From Amylostereum areolatum (Eukaryota > Basidiomycota > Agaricomycetes > Russulales > Stereaceae), in the NCBI GenBank assembly GCA_012932865.1, contig SAXG01000007.1, positions 682,001 through 746,000 on the forward strand: a DNA stretch of 64,000 nucleotides, given 5' to 3'. Numbering within the stretch: position 1 is the first letter of the stretch; the number at the start of each line of letters is the position of its first letter. Both the position numbers and the translations under genes were made by a program. The notes under the pieces are model-generated. The model was not told the DNA's origin, did no database searches, and saw nothing but the letters and a program-made list of their open reading frames with translations. This document shows, piece by piece, positions 24,400 through 34,428 of this stretch.

Positions 24400-26125
24400 A
24401 GCGCGTGCGGTGCGGTCCTTCGTATCGTACACACACTTGTAGTTGTGAGTGCTTTTTCGTTCTTTGGGGGCGACGGCTTGGTTCGTTAGATTGGACCGAC
24501 TGGGTTTCGGGTTTGACTTCAGCAGACGTCCACTCGCACAGTGCACACCACCGTTCCAAACTTCCATCCCACTGCCTCCGCGCACCCCCAAAGAGTTTCT
24601 CTCACCCTCCGTGCACGCGTTGACCTCACTTTCGCCTTTGCGTTCGTCTTCGTCTGCGCTGGGTGCGACCGCAAGTGCCCTCTCCGGTCGACAGATTCGA
24701 GAAGTGTCCACGCTTACCACGGCCCCACCCGGGTTCGTTTCCCATACACACCCCCCCCCCGCCAAGACAACACTCTACAACGCTATTCTTCCCGGCACGC
24801 TCTTCCCTGGCGTGTACGGTGTGCTCTCGCGCTCCGCACAAAAAATGCTCGCGGGCTGAGGCAAAACCACATGTCCCAACGTTCGCCGCCTCTCTGCGGG
24901 CTCGTGAGCAGCACATTATCAGTAAGCTCATCCGACGACGGCCTGCCTCCCCCCGCCCTACCCAGCCCCTTCGGCCGAACCGCGTCTGCAGCCTCCTGCG
25001 CAAATCACAGCCCCGCCATTGCCCACCGGCCAAGAGGAAGGCACCGCGTCCGTGGCCGTGGAACCGTCGCGCATGCCGCATACGGCGCGCGAAGGGCCAC
25101 GCGCATCTCCGTCACCGGGCTCGTGGACGATGCGTCATTCAGAATATAGTATTAGTTGGGGAGGGAAGGGGCCGTCGCGCGCGCGTCACATTGCTCGTTC
25201 CCAACTCCCAAGTCAAAAGGGTCGGTCGACGGCCACGGTGGCGCGGCTTTTTGAAAGCGCGACTGCGAGGTGCGGCTTCGCGACTTCGTTCGACGGGGGT
25301 CCGCACCCCCGTGTTTTTTTGGGAGAGAGAGAGAGAGGTGGGATGGGGAAAGATTCGCTCATGCGGCTCACGCGTGCTCTGTCGCTTCGATTTCGCGCGG
25401 CTGTGGGCCTGTGGCCCGCTTTTCTGAGGGGATGGAACGTGCCCCCCCGGAGTCGTGCGGATGAAGGCGTATGTTCTCTTCGAGGGCGTCACGCGTTGAA
25501 GAGCGCATGAGCCCCGCTCAGGTCGAGGGTCGACGCAGCCACTTACGGATCCTTCCGCGGTTTTCGGTCTGTACGTACGTACGTAGCTTACGGTAACGAC
25601 CGCAGGCGGAGAATAGACCAAGACGCGTCGTGGGATTGGACGCCGCGCTCGACTCCCCTCCTCACCCGCGTCTTCCATCCCCTTGTCGTCCACCGTACTC
25701 GTCATCCAGACTCGATGCAATGTTGTTCGTAGCCGTGCGCAGGCCCCTGACCAGCCGTCCGGGAGAGTTTGTCGTCGTCTATCCTGCGCGAACAAAGCAA
25801 TACACGTTCGTCACAATAATACAGCACGAAGCCCGAAGGCAACAAGATATGGACTACAAATAGAAGCCACCGCCAGGAGCCCCCGCGTCGCGCCGCGTCT
25901 GGAATTGTCTGGCTGATTCACGAAGCACGGTCATGCTCGAAAGCGAACGGTGCGTAAAATTAGCGTGTCCTCCCCCGTCCGCATTCCACCCTCCCCGCCC
26001 ACCTCTCGTCCGACCGTTCCGCGGATGCACGACATGATAGGATAGGATAGGATAGGGAGGGGAGGAGGGGGGGGGGGGAATCAGAATTGAAAGGGGAGAA
26101 CACCGGTGGGAGCCCCGGGGCGGGT
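24400..26125. other. intergenic, GC-rich, low complexity
   Basis: About 1.7 kb of C/G-skewed DNA. It includes a C-run near 24760, gtac repeats at 25571-25585, a (gatag)4 stretch at 26036-26055 and a G12 run at 26067-26078. Long open frames reflect base composition; none shows a domain. Confidence 0.5.
26036..26078. repeat. (gatag)4 followed by G-rich run
   Basis: Four tandem gatag pentamers lead into a purine run ending in 12 consecutive G. It lies just past the 3' end of the small minus-strand gene. Confidence 0.8.
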
Positions 26126-26688
26126 TCAGCGCGCCCATGGCCAGCGTGCGGACCCCCGCGCGGAGGTGGGCGAGGCGCCCCAGGCCGTGTTGTCGTCGTC
26201 GAGCATCTCCGCGACGTCCGCCGTTCCCGAATTCTACACGACACCGAAACCGTCAGCGTTGCTCCCTTGGCTCCCCCGGCACAGCAACACACGGGGAACG
26301 GACGTACGGAGGTGCTCGCGGTCGCGGTGCTCGCGCGCTTCGAGGCGTGGGGTGGCGGTTGGTAGGACTGTGGGTGGGTGGGTGGGTTAGGGGGAGGGGA
26401 GGGGAGGGAGGGGAGGGGGAGGGAGAGGGAGGAGAGGGAAGAGGGAGGGAGGAGAGGGAAGAGGGAGGGAGGAGAGGGAAGAGGGAGAGAGAGCGTACGG
26501 GCGGGAGGTGGATCGGCCATGCTTGTGTTGGGGAGGTCGGCGCGGCGATCTTGGACGCGACGGACGCGGCGGGGCTGCTCGCGGCGGACGCGACGCTGTC
26601 CGAGTCCTTGCGCAGCTGTCCAGGGCGTGTCAGCCGTGCGGGGAACGCGGGGCACAGGCGCGCGCACCTTTGCGGGGAGACGGAGCAT
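26126..26688 (-). CDS. small four-exon gene, conserved-looking hypothetical protein (about 100 aa)
   Basis: I do not recognise the family. Four exons on the minus strand join with canonical GT-AG introns and no frame loss. Exon 1 is 26668-26688 (MLRLPAK). Exon 2 is Ser/Ala-rich (KDSDSVASAASSPAASVASK), then Pro-rich ending at IHLPP before a gtacgc donor. Exon 3 is SYQPPPHASKRASTATASTS. Exon 4 is 26126-26233 (NSGTADVAEMLDDDNTAWGA), ending WPWAR. A TATAAAA box lies about 106 bases upstream. Intron 2 carries the 20-nt purine repeats listed below, which on this strand form a very long pyrimidine tract before the acceptor. The product is probably soluble and largely disordered. Splice sites and promoter agree, but there is no homology support, hence moderate confidence. 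Confidence 0.5.
26431..26490. repeat. 20-nt purine tandem repeat, 3 copies
   Basis: The unit ggagagggaagagggaggga occurs three times in tandem, the third copy with two changes, inside a longer G/A-only tract (about 26391-26492). It lies in an intron of the minus-strand gene at 26126-26688. Confidence 0.85.
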
Positions 26689-26793
26689 GGTAAGTGGGAG
26701 TCGGGGGGGGGGGGTGTGCGGTGGGGGTGTGCGATTGCGGGGAGCGGGCGCGCTCTGAATCGGGTGTGGTGTTCGCCGTCCTGTCACGCCCCC

Positions 26794-26800
26794 TTTTATA
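26794..26800 (-). promoter_or_regulatory. TATA box of the small gene at 26126-26688
   Basis: TATAAAA on the minus strand, 106-112 bases upstream of the start codon at 26688. Confidence 0.5.
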
Positions 26801-28432
26801 CCATCGCACGTCCAGTCCATACGCGTCCGCGTCCGCCCATTATTGATCCAATTATATGCCGCGTGTTTTCCGCGCGTGCCGCGAGACTTATGATTAGAGA
26901 GAACCGCCCGCCCCAGGTCACGATGGCCCATATCAATATATGACCCCCAGGCCCCCTCGCCGTCCTTCCGCGATTCCCCACCCTCCCCCCTTGCGACTTC
27001 CGAGCGCGGCCAGGCCAGACTTGGGCTCCCGATCGCTTTGAGCGACTTCGTTTCGCCCTGGGTCGCTTTTTCATTCAGGGGCCGCTCAACTGTGCGGGGA
27101 GGGACTCGGAGGTGGCGCGCGATACAGAGCCCGCCGACGCGTCATGTGGGCGCCAGGCGTCCTTGGGGATGGGAAGGTGTTTTCCTCCCGCTCTGGGCTG
27201 GGTTTGCGGGCGCGCAAGCGTATGTAAGGGGAGGCGGCGGGTTGGATGGTCGGGGCGTGCAGGACGCAGGTTGTGAGAAAGCGAGTCCATTGTTGCGGGT
27301 GACGTCAAGCACACGTTGATTTCGCCGCGACGTTCGGACCGGGCGACCGACCCCCCCTCCCCTCTTTGCTGTCAGTGTCAGTCGTCGACATGACCGGACC
27401 ACCCAGCCCAGCACCAGCTCGCTGGCATTGTCGCTGGCATTCCTCTCACGGGGATGCTCCCTGGATCGTATCCGATCGAACACTGCCCGTGCGCTTTCCA
27501 AACAGAGCGGGTCCGGGCCACGCTCCGACTCCCTCTTCTCTCCTCTGAATCCCTTCCGAGTTTCCCTGACCCTCTTATGATCAGCCCTCCGCCGCCGCTA
27601 CGTACTCGAAACCGTTCCCACTCCCGCTGCGCGGTAAGTAATTGCCGCAACAGACGCGAAACCGCACGCACACGCACAAGAAGAGGACGTTTTTCTCTTC
27701 TTCGATCCTCAATCGACACATGATTGGGCTTGGCTTGGCTGGGGGACCGTGGACGCGCCATCCCCCGAACGGGTGCGCTCTCCGCGCTAGCGTCAACTGC
27801 AACAGCGCGTCACCGACCGGTTCGATCTCGCTCGGTTTCTTTTTTTGCAGCCAGGACACGTAACTTGGATCTGGGACGGGTTCTTGGGACGTGAGAGCGG
27901 CCGCGTCGGTTTGGGATGGGTTGGCGGATGAAGCTTGAAGGCTACGGTGGCCCACAGCTTTCGGGACGATGGCCCATGTTGACGTTGGTTTTTGGCCCCC
28001 GTGCTGGCGCTCAGCGCTCGACGAGCGCGTTGGGCGAGGGCATGCGTGCATGAACAGTAGGCAGGCTGTGAAGGACGGAGCTCAGCCGTCTTTGCCCACC
28101 TCAGTTTGTTCCTCACAGGATGCATACGGCGTTGGCAAGCCGTCGATCCGAGTCGAACGTACTTACTCGGTTGGCCGTCCGTGCTCCTGGCGCCCGCCCG
28201 CTGCCCTGGTGTGGGTATCGCCACGCCCGCTCGGTACGTCGTTCGTTCTTGGGTGCCCGGCCAGTGGTAAGTGTCGGGTTCGGGTTCTCCGGTGCAGATC
28301 GCATGTTCATTGTCACAGTACAGTACGTCGGAAGGACGAAACGCGGGACGGGAGGCTTGCGCGGATACATGTACAAATGCGAAGAAGGGGGATGGTCGAG
28401 ACTCGGGCCTCAGGGTTCAAACGTCAAAAGGC
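26801..28432. other. intergenic, GC-rich
   Basis: About 1.6 kb between two minus-strand genes. Several overlapping frames exist on both strands but none has a recognisable domain or convincing splice pattern. Nothing else is seen. Confidence 0.45.
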
Positions 28433-29121
28433 TCAGAGAGGCTTGTTCGCCTCCGCTTTGGCTTCGTTCTTGGTCGCGGACGCTTGGTCGCCGGCCTGGG
28501 GGGACGGACGAACGGTTGGACGACGAGGCAAGCAAGGGATGGACGTGATACCCACCTCTGCGGCCTTGTCCTTGACATACTCGCCCGTCTGCTGGGCCCA
28601 AAGCGCGTCAGCCACCTCGAGCGCGACCCGCCCTGCGCACGCGAGAAAGGTGGAATGCACGTACCTGCGCGGCCTTCGTCTTCGCCTTCTCCGCCGTCTG
28701 CCCCGCCTGCTTGTCCGCCGCGCCTGCATACGCCGAGAAAAACGCGTGAGCCCCCGCCACCCGCGAACGCCCTCACACACGAAGGGGGAAGCGGACGCAT
28801 GCGCACCGAGCGTCTCCTTCGTCTTCTCCGTCGCCTTTTCGCCCGTCTCGAGCGCGGACGCGAGGCCCTTGCCGACTTTCTTGTTCACCTGTTCCGACGG
28901 GGGGGGGGGGGGGGGGGGGGAGGGAGGGACGCGGTTTAGGATGCGTGGGGGGGGGGGGGGGGGGGGGGGTTGGGATGCGGGTGGAGTTAACGTACCGTGT
29001 CCGCCACATCGGCCGCCTTCTCCGCCATCGTCTTCGCGGCCACGGGCGTCGCGTGCAGCTGGCGCGCCGCGAGCGGGGCGGCGCGGGCGCGGGCGGCGTT
29101 GAGAAGAGCGCGGGGGTACAT
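28433..29121 (-). CDS. mitochondrial LEA-like small protein (five exons, about 121 aa)
   Basis: Start at 29121 (MYPRALLNAARARAAPLAAR), a textbook mitochondrial presequence: Arg/Ala/Leu-rich, no acidic residues, with RQLHATP at the likely cleavage region. Then come LEA-like Ala/Lys/Glu/Thr helices: AEKAADVADT, VNKKVGKGLASALETGEKAT, EKTKETLG, ADKQAGQTAEKAKTKAAQ, QTGEYVKDKAAE, AGDQASATKNEAKAEANKPL, stop at 28433-28435. All four introns are GT-AG and keep frame. Intron 1 contains two G runs of 22 and 23 bases (plus strand). The likely role, by analogy with group 3 LEA proteins, is stabilising mitochondrial matrix or membranes under drying or heat stress; this is inference. A TATA box lies about 125 bases upstream. 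It shares its 5' spacer with the divergent DBP3-type helicase. Confidence 0.75.
28899..28969. repeat. two long G homopolymers (G22 and G23)
   Basis: Runs at 28899-28920 and 28947-28969, separated by about 26 bases, both inside intron 1 of the LEA-like gene (C runs on its coding strand). Run length is likely uncertain in the assembly. Confidence 0.85.
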
Positions 29122-29243
29122 CGTGTAGGGGGGACTTTGGTTTGGAGGTTACAGGAGCAGTTTCAAGGGCTTTGCGTTGTCGCGGGGGGAGGATGGGTTG
29201 GATTGGGTTGGGTTGGGGGGGACATGGCGAGGTCCGAGGGGGG

Positions 29244-29249
29244 TTTATA
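29244..29249 (-). promoter_or_regulatory. TATA box of the LEA-like gene
   Basis: TATAAA on the minus strand, about 125 bases upstream of the start at 29121. The 426-base spacer to the DBP3-type gene acts as a shared divergent promoter. Confidence 0.5.
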
Positions 29250-29547
29250 AGGGATCTGCGTCGGGAATGGAGGGCGAGAGGTGGGAGGCGGGAGCGGGTG
29301 AGGACTGACGTCGTGGGCGATGTCATTGCTGATGCTCGCTCATCGGCGCTGCCCACGTGGTTATCTTATCTTGCGTACGTAACGTTTGAGAGACCGCTTA
29401 GGTAATCCTTTCTCGAGCGCGATCGGATTTCGTTTTCAAAGTCGTTGCACTTGCAGACCTTGACTTGTACTTACACCACGTACCACACAACTTACCGCCC
29501 GCGCGTCCCCCCACTCTCTCCCGAATCCCCCACAACGCTCGCAAAAA

Positions 29548-31916
29548 ATGGCCGTCGACGCGTCCCCCGCGGCGAGCGCGCCCAAGGACCCGTCTCTGAA
29601 GCGGAAAAAATCGAAGAAGGACGTCGTGGAGGACGGGGAGGGGGAGAAGACGGGGACGAAGAAGAGGAGGGAGAGGAAGGCGGACGAGGGGGACGTCGGC
29701 GAGAACGCGGAGGCGGATGCGCGGGAGCGGAAGAGGCGCAGGAAAGAGGAGAAGGAGAGGAAGAAGCGCGAGGCGGGCGGCGAGGCCGCCGTCGCCGTCG
29801 ACGAAGGTACGGCGCACGGACACCCCTCCGACTTCGGTTCTCGCTCACCTCGTCCATCCGCTCCGCGCGCCCTGCAGTCGTCCCCGCGAAGAAGGAGAAA
29901 AAGAGCAAAAAGGCGAAAAAAGCGCGCGAGGCGGCCGTCGTCCCCACCCCCCTCGACGACGCACCCGGTACGGTCCCTCCGACTCCCCCACCCGTCGTAG
30001 TACACTCCTCGCTCACCGCGTCCCCAGACACCGCCCCCTCCAAAAAGCGAAAACACGCAGAAGAAGAGCCCGCGCCCTCCTCCTCCTCCGCGTCCCCCCC
30101 CAAAAAGGACAAGAAAAAACGCCGCGCGGCGCCGGAGCCGACGAGCGCGCCCCCCGCGGCGGCCGCCCCGCTCTCCCCGCCCACCCAGGCCGACGTCGAA
30201 GCCTACTTCAAAGAACACTCGGTGACGATCACCGTGCCCAAGGGCGCGCCCGCGCTCACGCCCGCGCTCTCCTTCGCCGCGCTGGACGTCCCGCACGCGC
30301 TCCGGGCGGCGTTCGCGGCGTTCGACAAGCCGACGCCGGTCCAGGCGTGTACGTGGCCGGCGATGCTCGAGGGCCGCGACGTCGTGGGCATCGCCGAAAC
30401 CGGCAGGTAAGCCCCGTCTTTCCTCCCCCCCCCCTCCCCTCTCCCTCTTTCCTATCCAAAACACCGACGCCCGGCCGCCTTCTCTCAGCGGCAAAACCCT
30501 CGCGTTCGGCGTGCCCGCGCTCGCCCGCCTGCTCGCCTCCCCCGCTCCGAAGTCGAAAAGCAGAAACGGCGGCGTGCGCGTGCTCATCATGGCGCCGACG
30601 CGCGAGCTCGCGCTGCAGACGCACGACACCCTCGCCGCGCTCGGCGCGCGCTCGGACGTGGGGATCGGGTGCGTGGCGGTGTTCGGCGGGGTGGACAAGG
30701 GCCCGCAGAAGCGGGCGCTCGCGGCGGGGTGCGCGATCGTGGTGGGCACGCCCGGGCGGATCAAGGACCTGGTGAGCGAGGGCGCGTGCGATCTGGGCGG
30801 GGTGGAGTACCTGGTGCTGGACGAGGCGGATCGGATGCTGGACAAGGGGTTCGAGAACGACATTCGGACGATCATCGGGTTTACGAGGCCCGGGGGGGAG
30901 AGGCAGACGTTGATGTGTGCGTGTTTTTTTTTTTTTTTGTTGTTGTTGTTGTTGGAGAGGGTGCTGATGGGGGATGGATGGATGTGCAGTTAGCGCGACG
31001 TGGCCGGACGCGGTGAGGCGGCTCGCGAGCTCGTTTCAGAGGGATCCGGTGAGGGTCACGGTCGGGAGCGACGATTTGACGGCGAACAGCCGCGTCGAGC
31101 AAGGTGGGCTTTTTTTGTGTTGTCTGTGGGTGCTCTGCGGCGTCGATCTGACGGCGGGGTTCGGTTCCAGAAGTCGAAGTGTTCGACGACGAGCGGGAGA
31201 AGGAGTGCGTTCCCCGCCTTACCGTCCTCGTTCCCGTTCCAGCGACTGACCGGGCTTTTTTTTTGTCGGCAGCCAACGGCTGCTGAAGCACCTGCAGCGG
31301 ATCGCGCCGCAGAAGAAACGGGCGTCGGATCCGGAGGCGGAGCGGGTGCTGGTGTTCGCGCTGTACAAGAAGGAGGCGGCGCGGGTGGAGGGCAACCTGA
31401 GGCGGCTGGGGTACTCGGTCGGGAGCCTGCACGGGGACCTGGCGCAGAGCCATCGGATGGAGGCGTTGCAGAGTTTCCGGGACGGGACGACGCGGGTGCT
31501 GGTCGCGACGGACGTGGCGGCGCGGGGGCTGGACATCCCGAACGTGGCGTACGTGCTGAACTACAGCTTCCCGCTGACGATCGAGGACTACATCCATCGG
31601 ATCGGGCGCACGGGTGCGTCGGTTCTCTCTCTCTTTTCTCCCTTTGTTTGTGGGCTGACGGATGGGGACGGATGGGTGGGCAGGTCGCGGGGGGAAGAGC
31701 GGGAAGAGCATCACGTTTTTCACGGGGGACAAGCACGAGCGGGGGCTGGCGGGGGAGCTGGCGCGGGTGCTGAGGGAGAGCGGGTTCGAGCGGCAGGCGG
31801 AGGGCTTGGGCAAGTTCCCGATGACGATCAAGAAGAAGACGCACAGCGCGTACGGCGCGTTCTTCCGGGACGACGTGGACATGTCCGCGGCGCCGACGAG
31901 GATCGTGTTCGACTAG
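29548..31916 (+). CDS. DBP3: DEAD-box ATP-dependent RNA helicase, DBP3 type
   Basis: Nucleolar RNA helicase acting in 60S ribosomal subunit and pre-rRNA processing. Eight exons: 29548-29806, 29878-29967, 30028-30406, 30489-30916, 30990-31103, 31171-31204, 31273-31613, 31684-31916. The N-terminus is a long Lys/Arg/Glu-rich nucleolar tail. Helicase motifs in order: Q-motif region [96 protein letters not shown]. The ending [11 protein letters not shown]...RIVFD matches DBP3 proteins. The frame is intact through every intron, in contrast to several other genes in the window. The fourth intron contains a long T run. Assignment to DBP3 rather than another DEAD-box subfamily rests on the combination of basic N-tail and C-terminal ending. 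Confidence 0.9.
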
Positions 31917-32348
31917 TTACATAGAGGCTGCCGTACAGTGTACAGTGTACTGAACAGGAACATGGACAATGGCAGAGGGCGTGTTCGGCGCCGGCTCGGA
32001 GCCTGTGGGACGCGTGATCGCGGCGCATTCCGATCGTCGTCGTCATCGTTGACGATGTGCGCCTTCTGCCGAGGTTCGCGTCGGGTTCGCGTACATCGTG
32101 CCCGACGACGGGCGGGGGCTAACGACGGGCAGAGGCAACGGAACGTATTTCGCTTCTTTTGCACACGATTTTTGTGGGACGGGGAGTGGCTCCACGGTGG
32201 CGGTGTAGTCATTAGGGTTGACATAAAGGAGTATGTAAGTCGACCCGCGCCGAGCTCAGACGCCTCCTGCCTCCTGCTTGCCTCCTGCCTCCAACCCTTC
32301 CAGCTTCCTGCCTCGTTGCACACGCACCCCGTCCCCACTTCCAGAACG
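31917..32348. other. intergenic, DBP3 3' end to OSBP promoter
   Basis: About 430 bases. Includes a cctcctgcctcctgcttgcctcctg pyrimidine repeat close to the OSBP start. No gene seen. Confidence 0.55.
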
Positions 32349-34428
32349 ATGAACATGATGGGCTTCTTCAAGCCCAGGCCACGCGCGCCGTCCAGCACAG
32401 AGGATAAGGCCCCCGAAGACACCAACCCGGACGACACCTCCATCCTGTTCGTCCTCCCTCCCCCTCCCCCTCTCCCATTCACGTCTCCAACCACACTCCC
32501 ACCCCACCCGCTCTGCGAATCCCCATCTGATGCTGTTCGTGTACCCGGAAACTGACGCGTGCTGCAGGGACGAGAACGAGGGCTCCATCATCGCATCGCT
32601 CATCTCCCAGCTCAGGTGCGTCGTGGCGCGCTCCGGCGGGGCGTTCGGCGTGGGGCGCTGACCCATCCCGCTCGGCGCAGGGTCGGCATGGATCTCTCCA
32701 AAGTCACCTTCCCCACCTTCGTCCTCGAGCCCCGCAGCATGCTCGAACGCATCACCGATTTCATGGCCCATCCCGACCTCATCTTCGGGTGAGTGCCCGC
32801 ACCCTCACCCCCCTAACATCCACATCCACACCCGGATCTGCGTCACTCCCCCCCTTTTTTTTGCGAATCGAACGGCGTGCTGACGGTGTGGGGGGTTGCC
32901 AGCGCGGAAAAGTGCGACGACCCGGAGGAGCGCTTCATCCGCGTGCTGCAGTATTACCTCGCCGGATGGCACATCAAGCCTCCAGGCGTGAAGAAGCCGT
33001 ACGTCATTCCCTCCCTCGCCTCACTCCCCCCACGCCGCGTGCCCCCACCCCCACCCGCCCGCCCGCCCGCTCCTTGACTCACCCTCCGCCCTCTGCCCTC
33101 CGCGTGCCCCCCGCAGATACAACCCGGTCCTGGGCGAGTTCTTCCGCTGCAGGTACGACTACCCGAACGGCACCCAGGGGTTCTACATCGCGGAGCAGGT
33201 CTCCCATCACCCGCCCGTGTCCGCGTTTTACTACGTCTCCCCCGCGAACGGCGTCTCCATCGTGGGCGAGCTCCGGCCCAAGTCCAAGTTCCTCGGGAAC
33301 AGCGTGTCCACGACGATGGAGGGCGAGAACCGCGTGCGGCTCATGGGCCGCGAAGACGATGGCGGTGCGTGCTTTTTTCCCTCCCCCCCTCCCCCTTTGC
33401 GCTCTGTGTATATCGTGCCGTGCCTTTGCTTTGGCGGCTGCGGGCGACGGGCTGACGTATGAATCGGATCGTCAGAGTACGTGATCACGATGCCGAACAT
33501 GTACGCGCGCGGGATCCTGTTCGGGAAGATGGTGCTCGAGCTGGGGGATACGTGCGCCGCGAAGAACGAGCGGCACAACCTCGCGTGCGACCTCGAGTTC
33601 AAAACCAAGGTGCGCGTCCTCTCCCTCTTCCTCCCCCCCTCCCTCCTCGTTTATTCCGTTTTCTCTCCTTCCTTGAAATATATCCCGTTCGCCTATCGTT
33701 CGAATCCTGACGTGGCGCGCGTCGCCCAGGGCTTCTTCTCCGGCACGTACAACGCGATCGTCGGGCGCGTGCATCGCGGGAGCACGGACTTGGGGGAGAT
33801 CACCGGGAAATGGAGCGAGGTGATGGAGTTCAAGTCGTTTCAGGTGCGTCTTTCTCCCCCCCCCCCCTCCTCCTTCTTTTCTTTTCTTTCCGCGCGCTGA
33901 CGCGCGCGGCGCAGTCGAGCTCGAAGCGCACGCTGTTCGACGCGGCCAAGGACGGGCAGAACGTCGCGCCCAAGTGGGTCGCGCCCGAGGAGGAGCAGGA
34001 GCCGTACGAGTCGCGGCGGTGCGTTCTTCTTCTTCCCCTTCGCTCTCCCTCACTCCGCTGTTCCGCTAAACGCCGTGTGTTCGTGCTGTGCAGACTGTGG
34101 GCGGACCTGACCAGGGCGATCGTGGCGAAGGACATGGAGGGCGCGACGGAGGCGAAGACGGCGGTGGAGAACGGGCAGCGCGAGCTGAGGACGCGGCGGG
34201 AGGAGAGCGGGGCGCAGCACAGGTCGCGGTTCTTCGAGCTGCGCGGGGGCAGGTGGGAGCCGAAGATTGTGTGCGTCCTCTTTCCTTTTTTTTCCCCCTT
34301 CTTTTGGTCGGAGGGCGCGGCGCTGACGGCGGTATTGTTGGGTGGGCGCGGGCAGGCTCCCGAAGGACGCGGACGAGGCGGTCACGGCCGTGCGGGAGTG
34401 GATATGGGCGCCCCCGCCGCCCGCGTGA
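32349..34428 (+). CDS. oxysterol-binding protein (OSBP/ORP, short form)
   Basis: Lipid-transfer protein with only the ORD domain (no PH or ankyrin part), like yeast Osh4-Osh7. These exchange sterol or phosphatidylserine for PI4P at membrane contacts. The ATG at 32349 gives [16 protein letters not shown]; exon 1 ends 32446 at a GTTCGT donor. The spliced product reads [20 protein letters not shown] (the lid region), [27 protein letters not shown], the diagnostic [13 protein letters not shown] with its PI4P-binding His pair, then [62 protein letters not shown], and ends [11 protein letters not shown]. About nine exons, roughly 400 aa. The frame is intact. No signal peptide or membrane segment is seen, consistent with a cytosolic protein. 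Confidence 0.92.

Noticed and set aside
23596..24765. 389-codon open frame antisense to the lipoyltransferase
   Set aside because: A shadow frame in GC-rich coding sequence; Arg/Ala-rich with no domain.
25139..25795. 218-codon minus-strand frame in the GC-rich spacer
   Set aside because: Composition-driven, no recognisable motif, no splice or promoter support.
28899..28969. Telomere or centromere-type repeat
   Set aside because: Simple G homopolymers within an intron, with no telomeric unit and normal genes on both sides.
29436..30875. 479-codon open frame antisense to DBP3
   Set aside because: Gly/Arg/Phe low complexity mirroring the Lys/Glu/Pro-rich sense strand; the sense strand carries all helicase motifs.
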